Assembly (NCBI RefSeq): GCF_041200145.1
Contig: NZ_CP165734.1
Location: forward strand, 3,658,001 to 3,722,000
Source of the DNA: Bradyrhizobium sp. LLZ17
Lineage (GTDB): Bacteria > Pseudomonadota > Alphaproteobacteria > Rhizobiales > Xanthobacteraceae
Length of the DNA: 64,000 bases
Reading direction: 5' to 3'
How positions within the stretch are numbered: the first letter of the stretch is position 1; each line of letters opens with the position of its first letter. Shown in pieces: positions 21,559 through 31,776 of this stretch. Both the position numbers and the translations under genes were made by a program. The notes below the pieces were generated by a model. The model searched no databases. It saw only the letters and a program-made list of their open reading frames with translations, and was not told where the DNA came from.

Positions 21559-22773
21559 TCAGCGGTCCTCTTGCGAAAGATCGACCGACCCACCGCTGCT
21601 ACCGTGCTCGCCTGAGCGAACCGCCTGCGTCGCAGCTGATGCTCCATGACTGATCGTCTGGGCGCGCTTCATGCGGCGAACCCATGAAGGTGGACTTTCA
21701 GATGAGGATGAGCCATTGCCAGTACCACCAGCTCTGGCAAAACGAGCGGCGAGGGAGCGCAATGGGCTTGCTGCAGTCGAGGTACCCGCCGCCGTCGCAC
21801 CCGACAGTCCACCTCCGCCAAAGGCGCCGCTCGTAAAAGCTCTCGCCCCGTTGGCGGCACCAGCCGCCGCAGTGCCGGCCAATGCAGCGCCGGCGGAGGC
21901 AAGTCCGGCTCCGGCCGCCATCACACCACCAGCCGCAAGGCCCGCACCAATGGCTGAGCCCGCACCGAGTTGCGGCCCGCCGGAGACGATGCCGTTGGCA
22001 ATACCAGGGCCAAAGATGCCGATGCCCAATAAGGAAAGAGCGCCTAGTACCAAAGCCATCGCATTCTCGATTGTGGGCTGGTTGCCGCCAAAGCCGGCCG
22101 TGAACTGCGAGAACAGCGTCGAGCCAATGCCGACGATCACGGCGAGAACCAAGACCTTCACGCCTGAAGAGATGACGTTTCCCAAGACCCGCTCCGCCGC
22201 AAAGGCTGTCTTTCCGAACAGACCTAAGGGGATCAGCACGAAACCTGCAAGTGTCGTCAGCTTGAACTCGATCAGAGTGACGAAGAGCTGGATTGCCAGA
22301 ATGAAGAAGGCCAGCAGCACGACAATCCAGGCGAACAGCAGAACCGCGATCTGGACAAAATTCTCGAAGAAGCTGACGTAACCCATCAGGGAGGAGATCG
22401 AGTCCAGGATTGGACGCCCGGCATCCAGCCCAACTTGCGCAATGCGACCTGGCCTCAAAAAATCTGCTGATGAGAGACTCGTGCCTGAGGCCTTAAGGCC
22501 TAAAGAGGCAAAGCTTTCGAAGACGATGCGCGCGAGGCTGTTCCAATTGCCGATCAAATATGCAAACACACCGACAAACAGGGTTTTCTTGACCAGACGG
22601 GCAATAATGTCCTCATCGGTTCCCAACGACCAGAACAGGCCCGCAAGCGTCAGGTCGATGGCGGCAAGCGTGGTCGCGAGATATCCGATTTCGCCGCCCA
22701 AGAGACCAAATCCGGAGTCGATATATCGGGTAAAAGTCTCCAGGAATTGGTCGATGACACCGGTGCTGCCCAT
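21559..22773 (-). CDS. trbL: TrbL, polytopic inner-membrane T4SS protein (VirB6 family)
   Basis: 404 residues. The N-terminal two-thirds has several hydrophobic helices (AAIDLTLAGLFWSLG; IAVLLFAWIVVLLAFFILAI; TTLAGFVLIPLGLFG), and the last third is an Ala/Gly/Ser-rich soluble tail, as is usual for TrbL. It is thought to form part of the inner-membrane pore. It starts 3 bases after the trbK stop. Confidence 0.93.
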   Translation of the reverse strand: MGSTGVIDQFLETFTRYIDSGFGLLGGEIGYLATTLAAIDLTLAGLFWSLGTDEDIIARLVKKTLFVGVFAYLIGNWNSLARIVFESFASLGLKASGTSLSSADFLRPGRIAQVGLDAGRPILDSISSLMGYVSFFENFVQIAVLLFAWIVVLLAFFILAIQLFVTLIEFKLTTLAGFVLIPLGLFGKTAFAAERVLGNVISSGVKVLVLAVIVGIGSTLFSQFTAGFGGNQPTIENAMALVLGALSLLGIGIFGPGIANGIVSGGPQLGAGSAIGAGLAAGGVMAAGAGLASAGAALAGTAAAGAANGARAFTSGAFGGGGLSGATAAGTSTAASPLRSLAARFARAGGTGNGSSSSESPPSWVRRMKRAQTISHGASAATQAVRSGEHGSSGGSVDLSQEDR

Positions 22774-22776
22774 CGG

Positions 22777-23154
22777 TTACTCACTTTGCGTAGGAACGGT
22801 GGGGTAGCCGGAAGGCAGGCGGCTATTGTCCTTTGGCGGCACGGATGATGACGGCCCAGCGCTAGGCGGCTCACTATCCGAACGTGGCGAAAACCCATCC
22901 TTTTGATTGAGGAATTGCAGGCGCTGCTCGGCCCAGATCTTCTGGCATTCAAGAATAGCGTCCCGCTGCTCGTAGGTGACGGCGCGGCAACGCTCAAGCT
23001 TCGCCGCCACAGGATTTTCAACGTCATCTAGCGAGGCATGCGACTGAGCTGTTTCGGTTTCGTTGCCACGGAGCTGGATTGCGCAGGCGGCAACGACGAG
23101 GACAGCGAGCGCCAAGGCGATCGCGCCAGGCAGCCGTTCAAATCTACTTGCCAT
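22777..23154 (-). CDS. trbK: TrbK, entry-exclusion lipoprotein
   Basis: 125 residues with a signal peptide and lipobox (ALAVLVVAAC) followed by a small domain with C-x-AVTYEQRD-x-ILEC-x-KIWAEQR. This Cys pattern and the place between trbJ and trbL fit alphaproteobacterial TrbK, a lipoprotein linked to entry exclusion. The C-terminal tail is Ser/Pro-rich. Overlaps the trbJ stop by one base. Confidence 0.85.
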   Translation of the reverse strand: MASRFERLPGAIALALAVLVVAACAIQLRGNETETAQSHASLDDVENPVAAKLERCRAVTYEQRDAILECQKIWAEQRLQFLNQKDGFSPRSDSEPPSAGPSSSVPPKDNSRLPSGYPTVPTQSE

Positions 23155-23888
23155 TAGTGGAACATCTGCACGGTTGTGGGTTGATAGGCTTGGCCTCGGC
23201 GAAGGAAGCGCCGGAGCTGCTCCCTGCCCTGATCCTGGGCCGCAGCGCGTTGGGCCGACTCAAGAGTTTGCGAGCGCCCTTGGGCTGCGACGGCGGCCGT
23301 CAGATCGGCAAGCTGCTGCGCCTGAATTGCGATCAGCTGATTGCCGGCCTGGCTTGCCTGCAACGCGCCTGTCGCACCCTGGCTGGCGGTCACGAGCGCC
23401 GACAATTGCGTGCGGTTGGTGTCGAGATTGCCAACAACGGTGGCCTGAACCCGCATGGCGTCTTGGAAACCGGCCACCGAATTTTGCCAGCGCGCTTGGG
23501 CGTTACCGATCAGCATCTGGTCGGACATGCTCGTCGATGACGGGGCGTACGTGGTTGAGAATGCGCTGTCGATTTGCTGGACCTGGTAGCCAATTCTCTG
23601 CGCCTGAGCGAGAAGCTGCTGGGTGCGCTGAATCGATTGCTCGAGCTGCTGCAAGGACGAGTATGGCAGTTTTGCGAGATTCTTGGCCTGATTGGCCAGC
23701 ATCTGCGCCTCGTTCTGGAGCGAAGTGATCTGGTTGTTGATCTGCTGCAATTCGCGCGCGGCGGTCAGCAAGTTCTGTGCATAATTATTCGGATCAAACA
23801 CGATCCACTGCGCGCTGGCTTGCCGAGGCGCCTCCGAAACAGCAATGGCGATCAAGCTCGCCGCCAGCAGGAGACCGAACCGACTCAT
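23154..23888 (-). CDS. trbJ: TrbJ, T4SS pilus-tip-like protein (VirB5 family)
   Basis: 244 residues from MSRFGLLLAASLIAIAVSEA, a signal peptide cleaved near QASA-QWIVFDP. The mature protein is helical and Gln-rich (QQINNQITSLQNEAQMLANQ; LEQSIQRTQQLLAQAQRIG), typical of TrbJ/VirB5. The ATG overlaps the trbE stop as ATGA, so translation is likely coupled. Confidence 0.93.
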   Translation of the reverse strand: MSRFGLLLAASLIAIAVSEAPRQASAQWIVFDPNNYAQNLLTAARELQQINNQITSLQNEAQMLANQAKNLAKLPYSSLQQLEQSIQRTQQLLAQAQRIGYQVQQIDSAFSTTYAPSSTSMSDQMLIGNAQARWQNSVAGFQDAMRVQATVVGNLDTNRTQLSALVTASQGATGALQASQAGNQLIAIQAQQLADLTAAVAAQGRSQTLESAQRAAAQDQGREQLRRFLRRGQAYQPTTVQMFH

Positions 23889-26325
23889 GAGCTTCCTCCA
23901 TGCCTGGCTAGCTGCGGAATAAGGTCGCAGGCCCAACCAAGATCGCGCGCCTGCAGCCAACCCCTGACGAATTTCTCCGTTCCCTTCTCGGCCAATACCC
24001 GCTCGATGAGCGCCTGGTCGGTCTTGGAAGAGGCGGCCGTAAAGGCGAGCGCTATTTCGCCAAGGCCGAGCTCGAACAACCGATTGCCGCAGCGCGACTG
24101 GCAGTAGTAATCACGCTTGGGGGTCGCGCGGGCGAGGATCTCGATCTGGCGGTCGTTCAGTCCAAAGCGCCGATAGATGGCGGTGATTTGTGGCTCGATG
24201 GCGCGGTCGTTCGGAAGCAGAATTCGGGTTGGACAGCTCTCGATGACCGCGGGCGCTATTTCCGACCCATCGATGTCGGCAAGCGATTGGGTCGCGAAAA
24301 CGACGGAGGCGTTCTTCTTGCGCAGAGTCTTGAGCCATCCGCGAAGCTTGCCCGCAAACCCGGCATCATCGAGTGCGAGCCAGCCCTCATCGATGATAAG
24401 CAGCGTTGGACGGCCATCGAAACGATCCTCAATCCTGTGGAACAGATAACTGAGGACTGCCGAGGCGACGGGCGTCCCGATCAATCCGTCCGTCTCGAAG
24501 ACCTGCACGGATGAATCCCCAAGCTGCTCACCTTCGCCATCCAAGAGCCGCTCATACGGCCCACCCAAGCAATAAGGGTGTAGCGCGCGCTTTAAGGCAT
24601 TGGATTGGAGAAGAACGGAAAGCCCAGTGAGAGTACGCTCTTGAAGCGGCGCCGAGGCGAGCGACGTCAGGGCCGACCACACGTGATCCTTGGTTTCGGG
24701 ACTGACGTCGATCCGTTCACGGGCGAGAATCGAGGCAATCCATTCGGAGGCCCAGGCGCGCTCCGCGATGTCATCGATACGGGCAAGAGGCTGGAGAGCG
24801 ACAAACTGCCTACGTTCGCTACTAATCGCGCCGCCGAGATCATGCCAGTCTCCTCCCATGGCGATGATGGCTGCCCGGATCGACCCGCCGAAATCGAAGG
24901 CAAAGATCTGCGCATCCTCATACCGGCGGAATTGCAGCGCCATGAGCGCGAGCAGAACCGATTTTCCCGCCCCCGTCGGCCCTACAACCAGCGTGTGCCC
25001 TACATCTCCAATATGCAGTGAGAACCGGAACGGGGTCGATCCCTCGGTCTTGCCGAAGAAAAGCGGCGGCGCCTTGAAGTGGTGGTCCCTCACCTCACCG
25101 GCCCATACGGCCGAAAGCGGGATTAGATGGGCGAGGTTCAAGGTGGAAAGCGGCGGCTGGCGGACGTTGGCGTAAGTTTGCCCCGGCAGGCTGCCGAGCC
25201 AGGCTTCCACCGCATTGACTGTCTCCGCCATGCAGGTGAAGTCCCGCCCCTGGATCGCTTTCTCGACGAGCCGCAGTTTTTCGTCGGCGGCGCCGCCATC
25301 CCTGTCCCAGACCGTGACCGTCGCTGTGACAAAGGCCTCACCAATCTGATCCGAGCCCAGTTCCTGAAGCGCGCTATCTGCATCAATCGCCTTGTTGTGA
25401 GCATCACTATCGAGAAGACTTGAAGCCTCGTTCGTCATCACCTCCTTCAGGATCGCGGCGATCGACTTCCGCTTGGCGAACCATTGCCGTCGGATCCGTG
25501 TCAGAATCCTTAAAGCATCCGCCTTGTCGAGCATGATGGCCCGGGTCGACCAGCGATATGGAAACGGCAACCGATTGAGGTCGTCGAGAATCCCGGGGGT
25601 GGTCGCGGTCGGAAAGCCCACGACCGTCAGAACGCGCAAATGCGCCCCCCCAAGATCGGCTCGAGCCCACCCGTGAGTGGCTGATCGGCAAGTAGCGCGT
25701 CGAGATACATGGGGATCTCAGGGACACGCACCCGATGCCGCCTGGTCGAGATCGTCGAGTGCAGGTAGGTCAGCGTTGCCTCATCATCAAGCCAGCTGCA
25801 TTCCGGCATAAACCCCTCGACAAGCTGCAGGACGCGGTTGGTCCGGTCGATGAAGCCGCCCAGCACCTCTCGTGCATCGGCGGCGCCCGTGCGATGACTG
25901 CCCTCGTACAGGAGCCGCTCAGCCATGGCGGCCCCCTCCGCCGGCGGCAAATAAATGAAAGTCAGGTAATAGCTTGATTCAAAATGAGCGCCTGCCTCTT
26001 CAAATTGCGCTTTCCGCTCCGCGTCGACGAGGCTTGACGCCGCATCCGGAAAAGTACTCGCAGGGTAAGCTCCGGCCGAATGACGCTGAGCCTCAACGAA
26101 AATCGCCCAGCCAGAGCCTAGCCGCCGGAGCGCATTGTTGAGCCGCCCAGCGACGGCGACGAGTTCAGCCGGAACAGCACTATCGAGATCTGGTCCACGG
26201 AACCTTGCCGTCCGCTGGAACGAGCCATCCTTGTTGAGAATGATGCCCTCATCCACCAGGGCCGCCCAAGGCAGGAAGTCGGCAAGGCGCGTGTTTGAAC
26301 GGCGATATTCGGCAAGATTCATCAT
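23885..26325 (-). pseudogene. trbE: TrbE, T4SS ATPase (VirB4 family), frameshifted at a homopolymer
   Basis: Two frames join to ~813 residues, the normal TrbE length. The first (26325-25640) is the N-terminal VirB4 domain (MMNLAEYRRSNTRLADFLPW to LEPILGG). The second (25639-23885) starts LRVLTVVGFPTATTPGILDD and has the Walker A VVGPTGAGKSVLLALMA, Walker B LLIIDEGWLALDD and the RAATPKRDYYC end. At 25645-25650 there are six C (G on the coding strand) where one more would keep the frame. The ATPase would be split unless this is a sequencing error or frameshifting occurs. It powers pilus assembly and transfer at the inner membrane. Confidence 0.9.
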
Positions 26326-26333
26326 AGGCGACT

Positions 26334-26598
26334 CTAGGAGCTGAGGTGGCTTGGAATGCGGACGTGCCGGCGCACGACTTCCACGAAATCGGGATCGCGT
26401 TTTGCGGCCCAGACGGCGGCCATGTGGCCGACCAACCAGAAAAAGAAGGCCGGCAACCCACAGGCGCAGCCCAAGACCGAGTGCAGCCGCTAACGTGCCA
26501 TTGGCGATCGCCACGGCGCGCGGCGCACCGCCCATCAGGATCCGCTCGGTGAGCGCACGATGTACGGGCGCGATAAAGCCTGCGATAGGCTCCTCCAT
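26334..26598 (-). pseudogene. trbD: TrbD, T4SS inner-membrane protein (VirB3 family), frameshifted at a homopolymer
   Basis: The start MEEPIAGFIAPVHRALTERI and ANGTLAAALGLGLRLWVAGL are typical TrbD. The expected continuation FWLVGHMAAVWAAKRDPDFV-EVVRRH...IPSHLSS is encoded in another frame and ends at 26334. One extra base in the A run 26440-26444 (T on the coding strand) separates the frames; without it the product is 87 residues, the usual size. As it stands the first frame runs on into trbE. Confidence 0.88.
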
Positions 26599-26924
26599 CA
26601 GATCACCACGCCGCCGCCGAAGGAGAAGAAAGACAGAAAGAAGCTTGATGCCGCAAAGGCGATGGACAGACCGAACACGATCTGAACCAGGCGACGAAAG
26701 CCACCAGACGTATCGCCAAATGCGAGCGATAACCCGGTCACAATGATAATGATGACGGCGATAATCTTGGCGACGGGACCCTCAACCGATTGCAAAATTT
26801 GATTGAGCGGCTGCTCCCACGGCATGTTTGAGCCAGCGGCCCAAGCCGGGACATTGCTCAGCCAGAGAGTCATAATGGCCGCGGCCGGATTGCTGGCGCG
26901 GCGGAGAGATGAAGGCATGGTCAT
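26598..26924 (-). CDS. trbC: TrbC, pilin (VirB2 family)
   Basis: 108 residues: an N-terminal leader ending near VPAWA, then two hydrophobic helices (IIAVIIIIVTGLSLAFG; IVFGLSIAFAASSFFLSFFS) joined by a short polar loop, the VirB2/TrbC layout. TrbC is processed and forms the conjugative pilus. Overlaps trbB and touches trbD, consistent with one operon. Confidence 0.92.
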   Translation of the reverse strand: MTMPSSLRRASNPAAAIMTLWLSNVPAWAAGSNMPWEQPLNQILQSVEGPVAKIIAVIIIIVTGLSLAFGDTSGGFRRLVQIVFGLSIAFAASSFFLSFFSFGGGVVI

Positions 26925-27928
26925 GACCGGTCTCCAATTGCAGATAGGCTGTAATCACCTGATGTTCCTAAGCCGGTGACGCGGGCGAGCTCGCTCAAGC
27001 GGCGTTCGGCGCCGCGGCCGCTGAGCACCGCGATCACGTCAATTGTTTCGGCGATAAGCGGCCGGGGGACTGTGACGACAGCTTCCTGGACGAGCTGCTC
27101 GAGCCGGCGTAACGCCCCGAGCGCGGTTCCGGCATGGATCGTGCCGATTCCGCCCGGATGTCCTGTGCCCCAGGCCTTGAGCAAATCGAGCGCCTCAGCT
27201 CCGCGCACCTCACCAATGGGAATTCGATCGGGGCGCAGACGAAGCGACGAACGGACCAGGTCGCAGAGCGAGATCAAGCCGTCCTTCGTGCGCAGTGCCA
27301 CGAGGTTTGGCGCCAAGCACTGAAGCTCGCGCGTATCTTCGATGAGAACGACGCGGTCAGTCGTTTTCGCGACCTCGGCGAGAAGGGCATTGGCCAATGT
27401 CGTCTTGCCGGTCGAGGTGCCGCCGGCGACAAGAATGTTCTTGCGCGCCCGAACTGCATCGCTCAATGCACCGGCCTGGTCCGGCGTCATGATGCCGACT
27501 GCGACGTAATCCTCGAGACTGAACACCGCAACCGCCGGCTTTCGGATCGCAAATGTTGGGGCGGCAACGACCGGCGGTAGCAGCCCTTCGAACCGCTCCC
27601 CCGTCTCAGGCAGCTCGGCAGAAATCCTTGGGCTGCGCGGATGAACCTCGGCACCCACGTAGTGAGCCACCACGCGGATAATTCGCTCTCCATCAGAGGG
27701 GGATATATTCTCGCCAGTATCCGTAAGGCCGCTCGACAGTCGATCGATCCACAATCGACCATCGGGATTGAGCATCACCTCGACGATTGCCGGATCTTCC
27801 AAGAACCCGGCGATCGCAGGCCCGAGCGCGGTACGCAGCATGCGCGCTCCGCGCAAGTTCGCCTCTGAATCAAAAGAATGGATCGGCACGATTTGCCCCG
27901 AGCTGCTGAGGCCGCTTCGGCGCCTCAT
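26921..27928 (-). CDS. trbB: TrbB, T4SS secretion ATPase (VirB11 family)
   Basis: Up to 335 residues with ARMLRTALGPAIAGFLEDPA, EVMLNPDGRLWIDRLSSGL, Walker A VAGGTSTGKTTLANALL, the Asp box VVLIEDTRELQ, and GTGHPGGIGTIHAGTALGAL. It is a hexameric ATPase at the base of the channel. The first ~25 residues (MRRRSGLSSSGQIVPIHSFD) do not look like TrbB and lie exactly where the operon is cut off from traG-copG, so the original start may have been lost in a rearrangement near 27860. A start at MLRTALG (27841) would also keep all domains. Confidence 0.93.
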   Translation of the reverse strand: MRRRSGLSSSGQIVPIHSFDSEANLRGARMLRTALGPAIAGFLEDPAIVEVMLNPDGRLWIDRLSSGLTDTGENISPSDGERIIRVVAHYVGAEVHPRSPRISAELPETGERFEGLLPPVVAAPTFAIRKPAVAVFSLEDYVAVGIMTPDQAGALSDAVRARKNILVAGGTSTGKTTLANALLAEVAKTTDRVVLIEDTRELQCLAPNLVALRTKDGLISLCDLVRSSLRLRPDRIPIGEVRGAEALDLLKAWGTGHPGGIGTIHAGTALGALRRLEQLVQEAVVTVPRPLIAETIDVIAVLSGRGAERRLSELARVTGLGTSGDYSLSAIGDRS

Positions 27929-28496
27929 CTGGAGGCAAATAAAAGGCAGCTCCGGTATTACCGCAACAAAGGGAATACGCCGGTCGCAGCCTAGCGTAGA
28001 ATAAGAAGGATTTGAAAAGAGCTGGCTTGACGCGCCGACCTGTCGCGGGGAGGCGAGAACTCAGCAATGCCCTATGATCCGGGTTTACTTCTTTACGTCG
28101 CTCGCCTGGCGATCTTTGGCTCCGTTGCTTCTCCAGAACCATCGTCGTTCGCCCACGTGGGCGAGGAAGGTCGGGCTTGGGATAGTGAACCACACTAGCC
28201 GGCGGGTTGCCGCAAACACCACTGCCGAAAGGCTGGTCTGGTACACCACCGCGAGTGTCGTGCCCCCTGCAGGACCATTTCCTCCCAACCAGGCCGGCCC
28301 GATACTGCACCACAAGGTGCCAACGCAAAATGCAGGAGTGCTAAGAGTGATTTCTAGTTCGCAATTGCAACAAATTCTGGAACTCTCGAGGCCTTTGCTG
28401 ACGCTCTCGGATAGGATTGAACTGCGACTTTGCTGGCCCACGGGATTCCGTTAGCGACCGTGTTGGCCCGTCGCAGGTCGAGCTGAGCTCGCAGAT
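27929..28496. other. Intergenic stretch upstream of trbB, nothing recognised
   Basis: About 570 bases between trbB and the dctA-type gene, both on the minus strand. Only short frames without resemblance. It should hold the promoter that now drives trbB, since the upstream copG-traG genes are 9.5 kb away. Confidence 0.45.
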
Positions 28497-29792
28497 TTAC
28501 TTGAGCTGCGCGTGTAGCGAGACGTGGTCCAGTTCGCCTTCCCACCAGGACACAAAGACGGCGGCAATACCGTTCCCGATAATGTTCGTAAGCGCGCGCA
28601 CCTCGCTCATGAACTTGTCGATCGAGAATACGATCGCAATGCCCGGGACAAGCTCTGGACTGACCACCGTCAACGTTGCGGCCAGGGTGACGAAGCCGGC
28701 ACCGGTAACACCGCTTGCGCCCTTCGAGGTGAGCATCGCCACAACCAGTATCGTGAGCTGCTGGCCAAAGCTGAGATCGACTCCAAGCGCTTGTGCGATG
28801 AACAAGGTCGCCAAGGTCATGTAAATGTTGGTCCCATCCAAATTGAATGAGTATCCGGTCGGCACTACTAGGCCCACGACCGGCTTGGAACAGCCCAGCC
28901 GTTCGAGTTTTTCCATCAGCTGCGGCAGCGCGCTTTCGGACGACGACGTTCCGAGCACGATCAGCAGCTCATCCTTGATATAGACGATGAACTTTAGAAT
29001 AGAAAAGCCGACCAAGCGCGCGATCAGGCCAAGCACAATGATCACGAAGAGCCCGGCTGTCACATAGAACAACGCAACCAATCCGATGAGTTTACCGAGC
29101 GCGGAGGGTCCGAATTCGCCGATAGTGTAGGCCATCGCGCCGAACGCTCCGATCGGCGCGGCCTTCATTACGATCCTAATGACACCAAACACCGCGTGCG
29201 CAGCATCGTCAACCAGAGCGCGCATCCGCTCACCCCGCTCGCCGAGCGCCATCAGCGAGAACCCGAATAGGATGGCAAACAACAGCACCTGTAACACGTC
29301 GCCTCGCGCCAGGGCGCCAACCACGCTATCGGGAATGATATTGAGGAGGAAATCGACCGCCTTCTGCCCTTCCGCCCTTTGGACGTAATTGGCCACGGCC
29401 GCGGCATCAGCTCTGCGAGCGAGCCCATGACCAGCCTGAACGAGATTGCCCATCACGAGACCAAGGACGAGCGCGAAGGTTGATACGATCTCGAAGTAAA
29501 GCAGCGCCTTGACGCCGACTCGGCCGACCTTTCGTGCATCCTGAACATGCGCGATTCCGGACACAACAGTGCAGAAGATGATTGGCGCGATCACCATTTT
29601 GATCAGCTTGATGAAACCGTCACCAAGCGCCTTGACCCAGCTGCTCGTTCCTACAGCAGGCCACAACCAGCCTACGAGAATGCCGAACAGGATCGCGATG
29701 AGTACCTGGATGTAAAGAACTCTGTACCAGGGCCCGGTTGGCTGGAACAGGGCGTCGGGTTTGGCAGAGCGGCGGTGGCGGTGAATGTACAT
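28497..29792 (-). CDS. dctA: C4-dicarboxylate:cation symporter, DctA-like
   Basis: 431 residues from [20 protein letters not shown]; a longer upstream frame is not conserved. It has the DAACS-family helices and signatures: [20 protein letters not shown], the Ser-rich re-entrant loop [40 protein letters not shown], and [19 protein letters not shown]. DctA imports succinate, fumarate and malate and is needed by rhizobial bacteroids. It is cargo inside the transfer operon. Whether it is an extra copy cannot be seen from this window. Confidence 0.93.
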   Translation of the reverse strand: MYIHRHRRSAKPDALFQPTGPWYRVLYIQVLIAILFGILVGWLWPAVGTSSWVKALGDGFIKLIKMVIAPIIFCTVVSGIAHVQDARKVGRVGVKALLYFEIVSTFALVLGLVMGNLVQAGHGLARRADAAAVANYVQRAEGQKAVDFLLNIIPDSVVGALARGDVLQVLLFAILFGFSLMALGERGERMRALVDDAAHAVFGVIRIVMKAAPIGAFGAMAYTIGEFGPSALGKLIGLVALFYVTAGLFVIIVLGLIARLVGFSILKFIVYIKDELLIVLGTSSSESALPQLMEKLERLGCSKPVVGLVVPTGYSFNLDGTNIYMTLATLFIAQALGVDLSFGQQLTILVVAMLTSKGASGVTGAGFVTLAATLTVVSPELVPGIAIVFSIDKFMSEVRALTNIIGNGIAAVFVSWWEGELDHVSLHAQLK

Positions 29793-30335
29793 CACGCTCG
29801 ACCCGCAGCCGTGGTACCGAAGAGGGGGTGACAATGAAGGTACGGCTTCGCTCAACGTTGCTTCGATGGGGAGCGCAGGGGACTCTGACCGCTCCAGATG
29901 GCCCCATCCGTTGCCGCGGATTGGCGCCTCTCCCGAATCGGCTTGTTGTCGATGCGAAATGAAGTTCTGAATCGCTTCTGAGAGCAGCGATAGAAACTTG
30001 AGAAGGCTTCCTTGAGAGCTGGAAAGCATCAGCGTCACCACCCATTTCTATCTTTTTGGTTGTTCGAAGATGCCATCCGGCATCTTCTAAGACGCCAACC
30101 TTAGTAGCCGGCGACTACTCTTCACTTCGGCAGGCACTCTCGCCGCTATCGCGCCCGAGCGCGACGAAGCTTGAGAAAACATTCGCCATAAAGAACTTGT
30201 GGTGGCGCGGCATCGCCGCGTTCACCCGCTCGCTCGTCCTATCCTCACTTCATGTGAATGCCCCGACATTCACAACAGACATCAATTTCGATCGCAAAAC
30301 GACGACGCCGAAAGGACATGGCAAGCGCGCATTTC
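29793..30335. other. Intergenic stretch between two minus-strand cargo genes
   Basis: About 540 bases. An in-frame upstream extension of dctA covers part of it but has no domain and lacks family support. It probably holds the dctA promoter; no sigma-54 -24/-12 pair was convincing. Confidence 0.4.
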
Positions 30336-31550
30336 TCACGCTGCCTCCTTTGGCGATCTCGGTTCCGGCTTCTCGGGAGCCGTGTTCTGCGGGGCTGAAC
30401 AACACTCCTCGTAACCGAGCTTCTCACTCCTGTAGCTCGCCAAAGTCTGCAGAGAACACTGCACGATATCCCGTTTCGCGACGTCCGAGGCAGGCGCTGC
30501 ATCCAGCCACTTCAGGGCCACCTCGACCAGCTCGATCGCGCGGTCCCTCTCACCGGTCTCGTAATAGTACTGAGCGACCGCCCCGTACGACAGGAACTTC
30601 GCGCCCTCGCTGCCTTGGGGCGGATTCGCGGCCAGGATGTGTTCGGAGAGGTCCTTGCCCATCGCAAAGCGCTCGGCGTGCGGGAAATCTGAGCAGTCTT
30701 TCGCGGGGTCAAATAGTTGACGGATCGCCACGCTCATCCAAACCACGGATTTCTTGTCGATCGCATCGCGAACCAATTGGCGCAGCACCGGCAGGCCAGC
30801 CCGCAGGTCGCGCATTTTGTGAAGCAACAATTCCGCATGAAGCCCACGGAAGGTGACCTCGTCCGGCATCGCAGCGAGCGCCTCCTCAATCGCCGAAAGA
30901 GCTGCCGGCCAATCCTTGCTCTTCATCGCGGGCTCAAGTCTGGCAAAGATCGGCCCGACCAGCGCTTGCTTCTGCGACAATTCGAGCTTTCTGCGTCGAC
31001 CCGTGTTTATCCTTTCCGCATCCAGCGCCTTGGCTTCATCGCTCGTTGCCCAGGAACCGTTCAGGACTTTGGGCAAGGCGATATCGAGCTGTGTCGGATG
31101 GCCGACAAAGGCGATGCGGCCGTCACGGTCGACCACGAATGACGCGGGAATCCCGACAGAAAAGCTGGGATCCATCCAAAGCTTGTCCATTTGGCCGGCG
31201 TAGTCGAATGCGATCGCGAAGTTCAGATTTGGCAGACTCTTCGTCAACCAAGCGTCCAAACTAGCTCGCGCTTCATCCGCCGTCGAAGCTTGTTCGTGAG
31301 CCGCGACACCTATCCCCTCAACTCCGTCGCTCCTGTATCTGTCTTGCAGGATCACCAAATTTGCCATGGAGGCAATACATGGTGCGCACCACGTTGCCCA
31401 AAACTCGATGATATATACCTTCCCAGGCTCGAACTTTGTAACGGGCCGGCCACGTAGCCATTCCTCAGCTTTGATCGAGGGTGCCCGCGAACCGACGCTC
31501 AGCACGTTCACCGCACCGACTTGATTTGCGCTCTCAGTCACACCGGTCAT
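30336..31550 (-). CDS. Thioredoxin-like (TlpA/AhpC-TSA) protein with long helical C-terminal domain
   Basis: 404 residues. Residues ~15-150 form a thioredoxin fold: VLSVGSRAPSIKAEEWL, the redox motif ATWCAPC, and the cis-Pro region VGIPASFVVDRDGRIAFVGH. The remaining ~240 residues are alpha-helical and TPR-like (DWPAALSAIEEALAAMP; YYYETGERDRAIELVEVALK) with several Cys. No signal peptide is visible, so it is probably cytoplasmic. Proteins of this layout may act as thiol reductases or chaperones; the partner is unknown. It precedes the dctA-type gene on the same strand, separated by ~540 bases. Confidence 0.85.
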   Translation of the reverse strand: MTGVTESANQVGAVNVLSVGSRAPSIKAEEWLRGRPVTKFEPGKVYIIEFWATWCAPCIASMANLVILQDRYRSDGVEGIGVAAHEQASTADEARASLDAWLTKSLPNLNFAIAFDYAGQMDKLWMDPSFSVGIPASFVVDRDGRIAFVGHPTQLDIALPKVLNGSWATSDEAKALDAERINTGRRRKLELSQKQALVGPIFARLEPAMKSKDWPAALSAIEEALAAMPDEVTFRGLHAELLLHKMRDLRAGLPVLRQLVRDAIDKKSVVWMSVAIRQLFDPAKDCSDFPHAERFAMGKDLSEHILAANPPQGSEGAKFLSYGAVAQYYYETGERDRAIELVEVALKWLDAAPASDVAKRDIVQCSLQTLASYRSEKLGYEECCSAPQNTAPEKPEPRSPKEAA

Positions 31551-31776
31551 GGCTCAATTCGCTTACCTGGCTCTGCGGAGAAAGACAGCAAGTCGCGTGC
31601 CAGCCAGGGCTCATTGATATTGCGCATTTTTCTTGTCGTTCTTGTCGAGCTTGCGACGCATGTCGCATGTCCGACGAGTTGCTTGAAGCTTCTCAGGCAA
31701 TCAGTCGGCCGGACATTCTTGATGCGCCCCTGTAGATCGACGAGACGGGGCAAGTCAGCCAGCGCAAAGGCTGAGA

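Noticed and set aside
21671..22381. 236-codon Ala/Pro-rich plus-strand frame
   Set aside because: Antisense to trbL, whose Ala/Gly-rich tail produces it.
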